From: AP-15 sp963797115
GTDB taxonomy: Bacteria > Pseudomonadota > Alphaproteobacteria > ATCC43930 > CGMCC-115725
Assembly: GCA_963797115.1 (NCBI GenBank)
Contig: CAWCOH010000005.1
Location: 682,001-746,000 of the forward strand
Direction: 5' to 3'
DNA: 64,000 bases
Under the pieces are notes generated by a model. The model saw nothing but the letters and a program-made list of their open reading frames with translations, did no database searches and had not been told where the DNA came from. The position numbers and the translations under genes are program-made. Shown here piece by piece: positions 16,302-24,836 of the stretch. How positions within the stretch are numbered: position 1 is the stretch's first letter; each line of letters starts with the position of its first letter.

Positions 16302-16575
16302 GGTATTCGAACATCAGATCGCGCAGGAAATACAGCACCAGAATCAGGATCACTGGCGAAATGTCGATCCCACCAAGGTCGGGAAGGACGGATCGGATCG
16401 GCCGCAGCGCCGGTTCGGTAATCCGCCAGAGAAAGTCGTTAGCCGAAGCCACTACCCGGTTGTGGCGATTGACCACTCCAAAGGCGAGGAGCCAGCTCAA
16501 CACTGCCTGGGCGATCAGCAGCCAGATGTAAATCGTGATCAGCGTGCTGATCAGGTTTAGCAGGGCATAGGGCAT
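16294..16575 (-). CDS. YggT-family membrane protein
   Basis: Starting at the ATG at 16575 (MPYALLNLISTLITIYIWLL) it is 93 residues with two hydrophobic segments. WRITEPALRPIRSVLPDLGGIDISPVI is the characteristic YggT block, usually written RITEP.L.PIR...P..G..D.SP. Some relatives affect osmotic or cell-division phenotypes in other bacteria and plants (CCB3/YlmG); its role here is not known. A longer frame runs upstream to 16728 but has no such features. Confidence 0.9.
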   Translation of the reverse strand: MPYALLNLISTLITIYIWLLIAQAVLSWLLAFGVVNRHNRVVASANDFLWRITEPALRPIRSVLPDLGGIDISPVILILVLYFLRDLMFEYLA

Positions 16576-16702
16576 CCAAATTGACCGCTTTATCACCGGA
16601 GAGCGGGAAACGACCGTAACGTTACAGCCAGGGGGTCCGCAAGTCGCGCAGATCGCGAGAAGTTGTCCTCGTGGAGAACCCGCGGCTCGCCTCGAGGCGT
16701 GC

Positions 16703-16731
16703 TTGACAGGTGGTAGCACGGTCACCATAGT
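16703..16731 (+). promoter_or_regulatory. Promoter of the tRNA-Ala gene
   Basis: TTGACA (16703-16708) and CATAGT (16726-16731) with a 17-base spacer, predicting a transcript start near 16738, about 30 bases before the tRNA. The perfect -35 hexamer is as expected for a stable RNA gene. Confidence 0.6.
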
Positions 16732-16768
16732 CCGCGCCGCTCGACCTTGACCGGTCGATAAGCGCGAT

Positions 16769-16844
<76 letters not shown>

Positions 16845-16860
16845 AATTCGCTTCATTCGA

Positions 16861-19662
16861 TCAGCTCCCGATCGTCTTTTCAATCTGCGTCGCCGCGCTC
16901 CGCTGGCGTGCATTCTCGCGTTCGAGAGCGGCTCGAACGGCTGCCGCGAGCGCCTCGCGATGATACGGTTTGGCGATCAGCGTGAAATCCTCGTCCATCA
17001 CCCGCGATGCCCACTGGGTGTAGCCCGTCACGAGCACAACCGGGAGCCCAGGGCGCTCCTTCCGCAATTTCCGGCCTAGCTCGAGACCGCTCATCCCGCC
17101 CGGCATGACGACATCGGACAACACCAGCTCGATCGTCGGATCCTGCTCGATCAGGGCCAATGCGGTATGGCCGTCTTTCGCCTCGACAGCCCGATAGCCG
17201 ATGTCCCGCAATACCTCGATCGTCACCCGGGCGACCTCGGCCTCATCCTCGACAACGAGAATGCACCCTGACAGCGCCAAGGGAGCAGCGGTTACCTTAG
17301 ACATTGCTGCCGCGCGCTGCTCCGCCGCGCGAGGCAGAAAAAGCGTGATCGAGGTGCCCTTGCCGATTTCGCTCGCGATTGACGCGGCGCCACCGCTCTG
17401 CTTCACGAATCCGTAAACCTGGGAGAGGCCGAGCCCCGATCCGAGCCCGATCTCCTTTGTCGTGAAATAGGGCTCAAAAGCCTGAGCCAGCACTTCCGGC
17501 GTCATCCCTTTGCCGGTGTCGGAGAGTGTTACTGCTACGAAATCGCCCGCCAAACCCTCGCCCGCCGGATCAAGGGTATCAAGAGCAACATTGCGCGCCT
17601 CGACCCGAAACACCCCGCCTTCTGGCATGGCGTCACGCGCATTCACCGCGATATTGAGCAGCGCCAGATCGAATTCGGCGAGATCGACCGAAACCGGCCA
17701 CGTCTGCTCCGGGATCTTCACGGTCACCTCGATGTCGCCTCGAAGCGACGGCAACAGCATGTCGGTTATATCCTGGACGCGATACGGCAAATCTATTGGC
17801 TCGGGCCGGAGCATCTGGCGGCGCGAAAACGCCAGCAGCTGCCGGGTCAGGCGCTCGCCGCGCTCGGCTGCTTGCGTTATGGCAGAGAGCCGCCGCCTCA
17901 CTGCATCATCCGGTGCGGCATCGTTCAACATCGCGGCATTGCCGCCGATCACCATAAGGAGATTGTTGAAGTCGTGCGCGATACCGCCGGTAAGCTGTCC
18001 GATCGCCTCCATTCTCTGGGCTTGGCGCAATGCGGCCTCAGCTTGCTGGCGTTCCCGGATCTCGATCTCGAGGCGCCGGTTGACGCTCGCCAGATCCCGT
18101 GTGCGTTCGTCCACCACCATCTCTATTCGCCGCGTGTAACCGGAACCGAGGAGCAGCAATGCGCCCAAGAGGCCGGTGCTGAAGACGCCGATCATAAGAA
18201 CAGCCCAGCTCTGCCAGCTTCGGTGCCCGGTCATGTACGACTCGGTCGGGGCAGTCTCCACACCGTAGCGCCGTCCGCCAAAGGTAAACCCGTCGCTGAA
18301 GGGGGCGCCACCGGCACCAGGAGAAAAGCCACCGTGAAGGACCTTTTGCCGCTCCAAATCGATGAGCCGGACGTCGATCATCGAAGCTACGGGAGCAAGT
18401 ACTTCGGTCATGAACGTACCCATCCGCAGCGCAACCGAGACCACACCCACTCCATTGGAGCCCTCTTGCACGGCATAGACGAGCAGAATGCCGACTTGCT
18501 CCCCCTGCTCCTGAACCAGGCGGATCGGCGGTGTTGCTATTACGGTTCTGGTATCGAGCGTCTCCTCCACAGCGGTTCGACGGCCAGCCTCCGAGGCGAG
18601 ATCGAACCCCACGATGTGCTCATTGCCCTTTAAAGGCTCAACGTAGGTCACCGGCAAGAACCGCGCCCGCTCTCCAGCACGCCGCCGTTGCCCCGACGCA
18701 TCAATCTCGCGAATCTCAAACCCCGGCAGGTCACCCTGCTGGGCGGCCTCAAAGGCCTCGCGCTGCCCGGATTCAATTTGCGGCGCCCATTTGACTGCCT
18801 GGATTGTCGGAGAGCGCCGCAGCAAGCTCTGGACCAGCCGGTGAAAGTCGGCCCGCGACAGCGGCGCCGGCCCGCTGAACGACCGTTCCAGCTGTTCAAG
18901 GAACACTTCCTGTTCCTTGAGCCCGGTGCCAATCTTGTCGACGATCTCCTGAGAAAGCAGGCGGAACTCCAGCAGAGCATCCTTGTGCTCCCACTTGCTG
19001 ACGCGGATGAAGATGGCGATAAACAGCGCGAAGAACAAAACCATCGGAAGTGCTACAGGACCGGCGCGACTACGCCACAGCGCTTCCGGCTGCCCGGCAA
19101 TCACGAGCATCAGCGGCAACACCAGCAGGATGCCGAGCGTGTCCCCAATCCACCAGGAAACCCAGCTGGTTACGAGCTCGGGCAGTTTTACGACGCCAAG
19201 CGCCAGCAAGCCGCCCAGCGACAGCGTCGCGCTCGTCAAGCAAAAGATCGGGGAGAGGAGTAGAAAGCGTGCGAGCTCTCGACCGTTGTCCAGACGCGTC
19301 GGGTAGCCGACGGCGCGCCTCAGGACGGAGCCGCCGACCGCGGCTTGCAGCGTCGATGCTGCAGCAATCACGATTGCCGCAGCGATGCTGACTTCGTCGA
19401 AGCGATGACCGGCCGAATAGCCGATCCAAATGTTCAGCAACAAAGAGCCGAGAAAGGTCCAAGGCAGAGTTATCGAACCGCCGATCAACATCCCCGCGAC
19501 AGCGATACCTGCTGGTGGAAAGATCGGGGATGCGTAGCCCGGCGGGACGGCCAGCATAAGTGCGAGCTTGCCGGTGACCACATAGGCCAGCGTCAGCGCC
19601 AGGTTAGCGAGCAGAGCCTTCCGGGCTGCGTTTGGCAGGATCCAGCCTCGCGTCGGTAGCAT
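16861..19662 (-). CDS. Hybrid sensor histidine kinase with MASE1 and CHASE domains and a receiver
   Basis: The 933-residue protein has an N-terminal MASE1 membrane domain of about eight spans (LMLAVPPGYASPIFPPAGIA is its signature), then a periplasmic CHASE domain (about residues 220-470, with FHRLVQSLLRRSPTIQAVKWAPQI), another span near 480-500 and a coiled coil. The kinase core has H-box GGIAHDFNNLLMVIGGNAAM, N-box LLNIAVNARDAMP, G-boxes SDTGKGMTP and GSGLGLSQVYGF. A C-terminal REC domain has VVEDEAE, phosphoacceptor Asp in VLSDVVMPGGMSG and Lys in LIAKPY. HDFNN-type kinases with an attached REC often regulate through a diffusible receiver; no partner is adjacent. Confidence 0.92.
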   Translation of the reverse strand: MLPTRGWILPNAARKALLANLALTLAYVVTGKLALMLAVPPGYASPIFPPAGIAVAGMLIGGSITLPWTFLGSLLLNIWIGYSAGHRFDEVSIAAAIVIAAASTLQAAVGGSVLRRAVGYPTRLDNGRELARFLLLSPIFCLTSATLSLGGLLALGVVKLPELVTSWVSWWIGDTLGILLVLPLMLVIAGQPEALWRSRAGPVALPMVLFFALFIAIFIRVSKWEHKDALLEFRLLSQEIVDKIGTGLKEQEVFLEQLERSFSGPAPLSRADFHRLVQSLLRRSPTIQAVKWAPQIESGQREAFEAAQQGDLPGFEIREIDASGQRRRAGERARFLPVTYVEPLKGNEHIVGFDLASEAGRRTAVEETLDTRTVIATPPIRLVQEQGEQVGILLVYAVQEGSNGVGVVSVALRMGTFMTEVLAPVASMIDVRLIDLERQKVLHGGFSPGAGGAPFSDGFTFGGRRYGVETAPTESYMTGHRSWQSWAVLMIGVFSTGLLGALLLLGSGYTRRIEMVVDERTRDLASVNRRLEIEIRERQQAEAALRQAQRMEAIGQLTGGIAHDFNNLLMVIGGNAAMLNDAAPDDAVRRRLSAITQAAERGERLTRQLLAFSRRQMLRPEPIDLPYRVQDITDMLLPSLRGDIEVTVKIPEQTWPVSVDLAEFDLALLNIAVNARDAMPEGGVFRVEARNVALDTLDPAGEGLAGDFVAVTLSDTGKGMTPEVLAQAFEPYFTTKEIGLGSGLGLSQVYGFVKQSGGAASIASEIGKGTSITLFLPRAAEQRAAAMSKVTAAPLALSGCILVVEDEAEVARVTIEVLRDIGYRAVEAKDGHTALALIEQDPTIELVLSDVVMPGGMSGLELGRKLRKERPGLPVVLVTGYTQWASRVMDEDFTLIAKPYHREALAAAVRAALERENARQRSAATQIEKTIGS

Positions 19663-19726
19663 TTGGCGACCGGTTGGCCCGCGAATGTCGGCCGTTGAGA
19701 TGCGCCGCGCCGGGCCGGCCCTGGAC

Positions 19727-20353
19727 TTAGCTGAGGGCCACTGCGAAACCGCGCTGCACGCCCGGGCGGGCCATCATCGCTTCGTACCAGCGCTTCACAT
19801 TAGGAAAATCAGCCAAATCGACCTGATGCCGCTCATGGCGCCAAGCCCAGCCGAGGATCGCAAAATCGGCGATTGAGATCGCGCCGGCGGCGAATTCAAC
19901 TTCCCCGAGCCGGCGATCGAGGACACCGTATAGCCGACGCGTCTCCTTCGAGTAGCGGTCGAGACCATAACGACGGTCCTGCTCGTTGGCCACCTGCAGA
20001 AAATGGTGGACTTGACCGGGCATCGGGCCGAAGCCGCCCATCTGCCACATCAGCCACTCCAGGACGGGCACCTGACTGCGCAGATCGGCCGGCCAAAACT
20101 TTCCGGTCTTCTCGCCGAGGTAAATCAGGATCGCGCCAGACTCGAAGATGCTGATGGGCGTGCCCGCCGGACCCTCAGGGTCGACGATTGCCGGGATCTT
20201 GCTGTTCGGGCTGATTTTCACGAAGGCGGGGGCGAATTGCTCGCCCTTGCCGATGTTCACCGGCTTCACCGTGTAAGGCAAACCCGTCTCTTCAAGCGCG
20301 ACGCTGATCTTGCGGCCGTTCGGAGTGTTCCAGGTATGGAGTTCGATGGGCAT
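19727..20353 (-). CDS. Glutathione S-transferase family protein (YfcG/YghU-like)
   Basis: A 208-residue protein with a thioredoxin-fold N-terminal domain, MPIELHTWNTPNGRKISVALEETGLPY, and the glutathione-binding SNSKIPAIVDPEG and FESGAILIYLGEKTG blocks. The opening LHTWNTPNGRK is typical of the Ure2p/YfcG/YghU group, which have disulfide-reducing activity rather than classic transferase activity. The helical C-terminal domain includes GLDRYSKETRRLYGVLDRRL and the late SIADFAILGWAWRHE. The chosen ATG at 20353 follows GGAGG; a longer frame to 20431 adds 26 residues without family similarity. Confidence 0.9.
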   Translation of the reverse strand: MPIELHTWNTPNGRKISVALEETGLPYTVKPVNIGKGEQFAPAFVKISPNSKIPAIVDPEGPAGTPISIFESGAILIYLGEKTGKFWPADLRSQVPVLEWLMWQMGGFGPMPGQVHHFLQVANEQDRRYGLDRYSKETRRLYGVLDRRLGEVEFAAGAISIADFAILGWAWRHERHQVDLADFPNVKRWYEAMMARPGVQRGFAVALS

Positions 20354-20455
20354 CACAAATCCGCCTCCCTTGCTGTCCGGCTCATGGTCGATGGGCTGCC
20401 GCAGGATTGCCGTGATCGCCCTCGGCTTCAAGATGTGATCGGCAACACCCGCCGA

Positions 20456-20728
20456 TCAGGGTCGGACACATTCAAAATAGGCGACGTTCTGATCGATCTC
20501 GCGGAACTGCGGCACCCGTTCGAATGGCGCACAGTGGCGCTTTGCTGCAGCTGTCGCGCCCTCAATGTCGCCGGAGTAGGTGATTCGGGCGTAGTTTGAA
20601 TTGCCATCGAGCACGAAAGGCTTTGACGTGCACGCGGGCTGCGCACAAATCGCCAAGACAGAGAGAAGCAGCAGCCGCGTCGGGCCGAATAAAATCGGCC
20701 AGCTCCGATCGCGAGACCCCGCCTTCAT
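20456..20728 (-). CDS. Hypothetical small secreted protein
   Basis: I do not recognise a family. The 90-residue product has a basic start and a hydrophobic stretch (LLLLSVLAICAQPACTSKP) that reads as a signal peptide; cysteine positions do not fit a good lipobox. The mature part is about 55 residues with two further cysteines (KRHCAPF and FECVRP), which could form a disulfide outside the cytoplasm. It lies just upstream of the glutathione transferase gene on the same strand with 100 bases between. Confidence 0.5.
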   Translation of the reverse strand: MKAGSRDRSWPILFGPTRLLLLSVLAICAQPACTSKPFVLDGNSNYARITYSGDIEGATAAAKRHCAPFERVPQFREIDQNVAYFECVRP

Positions 20729-20836
20729 ATCATCCCCTCATCGCAAGATATGGGACGGTGCGTACAATTTCTAACGGTGGGTGCGACTGTCGATTACTTG
20801 GATCGTTCCCGGCGAGAGTTAGACTCAGCAATAGGT

Positions 20837-21073
20837 TTATTCGTCGCGACTAAAAGGACTGTATGCAGTATCGATCCAGGAATGGAGCAGCTGGGCGGGT
20901 CCCGACAACTCACCATATCCGCCCCCGGGCGCGGTTGACAGGTCGACCGTCTGATCAACTGCAAAGCTGATCAGGGCAATCGTGGCAAATACGATGAACA
21001 CTGCCCATGCCGAAAACGTTGCACGTCGGGTGTTAGCTTGCCGTCTCCATCGAAGCTGTGAACTCGCGTGCAT
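20837..21073 (-). CDS. Hypothetical small single-span membrane protein
   Basis: Starting at the ATG at 21073 it encodes 78 residues: a basic N-terminus (RWRRQANTRRATF), one hydrophobic helix (SAWAVFIVFATIALISFAV) and a short acidic/polar tail. I recognise no family. Topology would be a type II or N-in anchor. The frame has no other support and might be chance, although the hydrophobic helix with flanking positive charges is gene-like. Confidence 0.35.
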   Translation of the reverse strand: MHASSQLRWRRQANTRRATFSAWAVFIVFATIALISFAVDQTVDLSTAPGGGYGELSGPAQLLHSWIDTAYSPFSRDE

Positions 21074-21248
21074 GACGATGTCTCCGCGTCTATGGCTTCG
21101 CCCCGCCAGCTGCATCGCGCCTCGCGACTTCACCCTCCAAGCGGCAGGGAGCCCTCTGCTCAATTAACCTTAGGCGTACTCAGGCGAAAACGTTCCCTTT
21201 CTTCGGACAGGAATAGCAGCCATGCCCCACCCGTATGGTCGCCCTGGC

Positions 21249-22595
21249 TCAAGCCGCGGCAAGCCCTGCTTTAGCCGCGAAGTCACACCCGCGCTCGATG
21301 TAGTCGCGATACGATCCGTAGCTCGGGGCGGCAGGCGACAGTAGGACGACCCCGCCCGGCGGTGTAACCCGGGTGGCATACGAGACCGCATCCTCCATCG
21401 ACCGCGCCAAGTGCAACGGTCGATTAAAGTCACCTCTCGAAGCAAACGCTTTCCGCATTTGGGCATAGATACGCCGTCCGCTGTCGCCGAGGCAGATGAT
21501 CGCCTCAACTGCGCCGGTCGAGAGAGCGTCGACGAGTTTGCCGTAATCGATCCCACGGTCGTATCCGCCTACTATCACGGTGATCGAGCGACCCGCATAC
21601 ACCGCTAAGGCCGCGATTGTCGATTTGGGGATCGTGGAAATGCTGTCGTCAACGAAGAGGAGGTGGCCGTTCTCGCCCAGCTCTTGCTGCCGATGTGGTA
21701 AGCCCCGAAAGTCAAGCGTCGCGTCGAGCGCCGCGGCGAGGTCGATATCGAGCAATTTCGCGACCGCGAGTGCTGCGCACAAATTGGACCTATTGTGCGC
21801 TCTGACGAGATAAGAATTGCGCACAATTCCGATCTGATCCAGACCATCGAATATCACTCCATCGCTGGAGTGAATTTCGCGATCGTCGTTGAACAGGTAT
21901 TTCCGACCCGGAGACCCGAAGATCATCGGGTCGACCACATCGATGGCAGCACGGTTGACGATGCGGCACCTGCTATGGGTCAATAAATTGACCTTGTCGC
22001 GAATATAGCGCCCGCCAGTCAGATGCCAGTCGGCGTGCTCCGGATAGAGTGACGTCAACACCCCAAAGTCGCAGACACCTTCGAAATCCGCTGCCTGATA
22101 ACTCGATACCTCGATGACCGCATAGTCGGCGTCCCCGATCTCGGTGACTGGGACGCCGATATTCCCGGCGAGCGCAGCCCTCCGGCCGAGCCGCGTCAAG
22201 ATGTGCGCGATCAACGATGCCGTCGTGCTCTTGCCTTTTGTCCCGGTGACAGCGATCGTCGTGATCTCAGACTCTTCGGCGAACCAAAGGTTCAACAGCG
22301 AAGTTATCTGCACACCCTTATCGCGGGCGGATCTGATGTCGTCGCGGTAGAGGCTGACGCCGGGCGACTTGACCACTACGTCAATCTCGTCGAGCGTAGC
22401 GGCGATCCGGTTCGCACCAAAGGCGGGTGTTAAATCGCCGCCGTACTCCTCCGGCACCCGGGCATTGGCTGCGTCATCCATCAGTACCAGCGGCAACTTC
22501 GGATGATGCTTTCGCAGAAACCCGATTGCCGCTCGCCCTTCGCGGCCTAGCCCCCAGATTGCGACGCGTCGCGAGCCGAGATCAGCCGCACGCAT
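21249..22595 (-). CDS. murD2: MurD2-type UDP-MurNAc-L-alanine:L-glutamate ligase
   Basis: Mur-ligase family protein of 448 residues. The N-terminal Rossmann-like domain begins VAIWGLGREGRAAIGFL; the central ATPase has TGTKGKST at 117-124, and the block HADWHLTGGRYIRDK corresponds to MurD's SPDHLDRH region but is altered. The C-terminal domain has FVDDSISTIPKSTIAAL and LLSPAAPSYGSYRDYIERG, MurD-like. The neighbour murL identifies it as MurD2, which in Xanthomonas couples L-Glu (not D-Glu) to UDP-MurNAc-L-Ala. It overlaps the murL stop by 14 bases, so the two are coupled. A plain MurD reading is possible from sequence alone, but the isolated location outside a dcw cluster argues against it. Confidence 0.85.
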   Translation of the reverse strand: MRAADLGSRRVAIWGLGREGRAAIGFLRKHHPKLPLVLMDDAANARVPEEYGGDLTPAFGANRIAATLDEIDVVVKSPGVSLYRDDIRSARDKGVQITSLLNLWFAEESEITTIAVTGTKGKSTTASLIAHILTRLGRRAALAGNIGVPVTEIGDADYAVIEVSSYQAADFEGVCDFGVLTSLYPEHADWHLTGGRYIRDKVNLLTHSRCRIVNRAAIDVVDPMIFGSPGRKYLFNDDREIHSSDGVIFDGLDQIGIVRNSYLVRAHNRSNLCAALAVAKLLDIDLAAALDATLDFRGLPHRQQELGENGHLLFVDDSISTIPKSTIAALAVYAGRSITVIVGGYDRGIDYGKLVDALSTGAVEAIICLGDSGRRIYAQMRKAFASRGDFNRPLHLARSMEDAVSYATRVTPPGGVVLLSPAAPSYGSYRDYIERGCDFAAKAGLAAA

Positions 22596-23913
22596 CGAGC
22601 ATGGCCATGTAGGAATTCGGAACCCGGTGAGGGTGCTTGATCTCGAACAGCGCGCGATAATCGGACGGATCTCGCTGTCGCAGGCCGGCTGAGCGAGAGT
22701 GCAGCTGCCGCACCACTGTATCGTCCCGCCAATCGGGATGGCCGCCGAGGTGCGACATCACCGCGGCGCTCTCAGCAGTTTCGCCGACGCATTCGAAGGG
22801 CTTGTGGTCTTGCAGGCCGCACAATTCGGCAAACCCGTCCTGCTGGCTCTCGTCATCCAGAAGATTGTTTCCGAAGATGCCGATCAGCTCCGCTTTAGCG
22901 ATGAACGGGGCCAGAGCCAGAAACACGAACCGGCATTTCGGGCAATTGCAGCACCATCCCCTGTCGCGCGCCGTTGATAATTGACGGAAGGCTGTGTTGC
23001 AGCTGCGGAAAATTCGGAAATATTGGCGTGATTTTGCGAACCGCCGGGCGATCTCGATCTCTGACAGCGGCCGCAGCAGCGAGAAGTAGGCGATGCTGGG
23101 CGATATGTGATTTCGTACATATTCGGAGAAATCCTCCTCGAACTCCAAAGATTTGCTGAATTGATGGTTGATCTCGGCGTTGTCGATCCGCAGGTTTGGC
23201 GCGCTGGCGGAGTGCTCGTTCGACATGGCGATCGCGTCGCAACCGGCCATCACCGCCCCCGCCAAGGCAATAGCGCTCAAGATCCCGGTAATTGGAACAT
23301 GGCCATTGAGGGCGCCGGCCTCGTTGAGTTTGAAGAGACCGCTATCAAGCCGGCGGTGGACCCGGATGAACGGCAGCCCAGCGGTCGCGATGCAGATACG
23401 GATCGGTTCCGCGTCACCCAAAGAGAATAAAATCAGCGGCTCCCCGCCGCGCTTAAGGCACTCAATCGTGACGACCGAATCTTTCCCTCCGCCCACCGGC
23501 ACGCAAGTGCGCCGGGGCATGTCGAGGGTGATAGGCTGGGTCGGTGAGGTGGCGGATTGCCGTATCTCGAAGTGGCCGCGTAATGAGATCTCGTTTCTGA
23601 AGGCGAACTCGGCCAAGCCCTTTTCATAGAATTTTTGCAAGAATTCGGCGGTTACACCATCTACTGGAAAAGATTCGCAGATCAACGCCTTTGGAACAAA
23701 CGCCTTATAGTAGCTCACCCCGGACATCAAAAATATCAAGCGGAAGATACGATCGAGCACTGCGCTCGCTTCCGGCGAAAGCGGCTGCGACACAAAATCA
23801 AACGTCAGCTGTTCTTCAAATCGGGGACCGTCGCCGAACCGATACCGTAGCGACAAGACCGAGGCTGTGGGCTCGTAATGGTAATTCTCGAATATGAACT
23901 CCTTATATGACAT
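22582..23913 (-). CDS. murL: MurL, UDP-MurNAc-L-Ala-L-Glu epimerase
   Basis: The family inverts the terminal glutamate of UDP-MurNAc-L-Ala-L-Glu to D-Glu in an ATP-dependent reaction, replacing free D-Glu supply by MurI. Starting at the ATG at 23913 (MSYKEFIFENYHYEPTAS) it is 443 residues, normal for MurL. Seen here are the PP-loop-like CVPVGGGKDSVVTIE (GGGKDS at 141-146), AMSNEHSASAPN, and a cysteine cluster WCCNCPKCRFVFLALAP (Cys 321, 322, 324, 327). The start overlaps the upstream DUF4392 gene by 11 bases and murD2 follows with 14 bases overlap. I identify it from remembered family features plus the murD2 pairing; a profile search would settle it. Confidence 0.85.
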   Translation of the reverse strand: MSYKEFIFENYHYEPTASVLSLRYRFGDGPRFEEQLTFDFVSQPLSPEASAVLDRIFRLIFLMSGVSYYKAFVPKALICESFPVDGVTAEFLQKFYEKGLAEFAFRNEISLRGHFEIRQSATSPTQPITLDMPRRTCVPVGGGKDSVVTIECLKRGGEPLILFSLGDAEPIRICIATAGLPFIRVHRRLDSGLFKLNEAGALNGHVPITGILSAIALAGAVMAGCDAIAMSNEHSASAPNLRIDNAEINHQFSKSLEFEEDFSEYVRNHISPSIAYFSLLRPLSEIEIARRFAKSRQYFRIFRSCNTAFRQLSTARDRGWCCNCPKCRFVFLALAPFIAKAELIGIFGNNLLDDESQQDGFAELCGLQDHKPFECVGETAESAAVMSHLGGHPDWRDDTVVRQLHSRSAGLRQRDPSDYRALFEIKHPHRVPNSYMAMLDACG

Positions 23914-24823
23914 GCCCTCGCTCGACCAAGGTGCGAATGTTTCGCAATATGCGATGGTGTGCGGAGATGTCGAGATTGTCCACGGTCGGGGTGCGCTGCA
24001 GCGACACACCATCGACGGCAGGGCCGTGCTCGATCATCGCCTCAAGCACCTCGCGGTCGAGCTTTTCGTCCAGGCATGCGAGCAATCTCCCACGCCAATC
24101 CCCGTGAAGCGCTGCGAGCGCGCCGATGAGCGCGTAGGCTCCCCAATTCGACACGCCGGCCACGATCAGATGCCGCGCTGCGGTAACGCACGCGATCGTC
24201 TCGCCGTGCGCAACATAGCGCGCGATCAGCGAGCGGGGGATGGCGCCCATCCCGATCTCGTTGCCGCCATCCCCGACCGCGATCGTCTCCCATGGGCCGG
24301 CCGTAAACAGATCATCGAGCGGCGCGGTATACGAACTGATGTCCTGACCGCGCATATTGCGCGGCGCGCCGTCTGTGCTGCGTCCGCAACGTTCGATGGA
24401 GACCGCATGCGTGATTCCCGCCTCGCGCCAGGTTTCGATCAGCGGCGTGAGCGGCGAACCGACGGCGACGACATCGATCGGGACATTCCGGACCCCGGCT
24501 CGGGCGAGTGCAGCTGCGCAGGCGCTACGGCATGGTTCATCCGTCGCGACGCGGCATGGGATCCCCACTGCCTGGAGCCCCTTCACGAGCAAGGTGGCAC
24601 CCAGCGGTCCGTCCGTCTCCGCCGCCGGCGGCGAGCCCCGCGGAACATAAAAACCGGTGATCAATCCTACTACTTTGGCCTCTCCATTCGCCAGCGACGA
24701 AGCAGCTCCCCACAGTGCGCCCCGGGTGGCATCAAAAAGTCCGGTAATGTTGCGCCCGACATCGACATGGACCAGGCGCTCGATACGGTCGACAAGCGCG
24801 TGGAGTGCGTCCGGGCCGGCCAT
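23903..24823 (-). CDS. DUF4392 protein, D-glutamate cyclase C-terminal-domain homologue
   Basis: A 306-residue protein matching the DUF4392 domain: NITGLFDATRGALWGAASSL, VVGLITGFYVP, ETDGPLGATLLVKGLQAVG, IERCGRSTDGAPRNMRG and AVGDGGNEIGMGAIP are the conserved blocks as I know them. In animals the domain forms the C-terminal half of the mitochondrial D-glutamate cyclase (DGLUCY), which converts D-Glu to 5-oxo-D-proline. Here it is a separate gene, 13 bases after the DUF1445 gene that corresponds to the other half, and its stop overlaps the murL start. Probable cytoplasmic partner of the DUF1445 protein. Which half is catalytic is not decided by the sequence. Confidence 0.85.
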   Translation of the reverse strand: MAGPDALHALVDRIERLVHVDVGRNITGLFDATRGALWGAASSLANGEAKVVGLITGFYVPRGSPPAAETDGPLGATLLVKGLQAVGIPCRVATDEPCRSACAAALARAGVRNVPIDVVAVGSPLTPLIETWREAGITHAVSIERCGRSTDGAPRNMRGQDISSYTAPLDDLFTAGPWETIAVGDGGNEIGMGAIPRSLIARYVAHGETIACVTAARHLIVAGVSNWGAYALIGALAALHGDWRGRLLACLDEKLDREVLEAMIEHGPAVDGVSLQRTPTVDNLDISAHHRILRNIRTLVERGHVI

Positions 24824-24836
24824 CGGCAGTCAGTGC

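Noticed and set aside
21249..22595. Standard MurD (D-glutamate ligase) reading for this gene
   Set aside because: It is paired with murL, is outside a dcw cluster and has altered blocks in the substrate region, so MurD2 fits better; not fully excluded.
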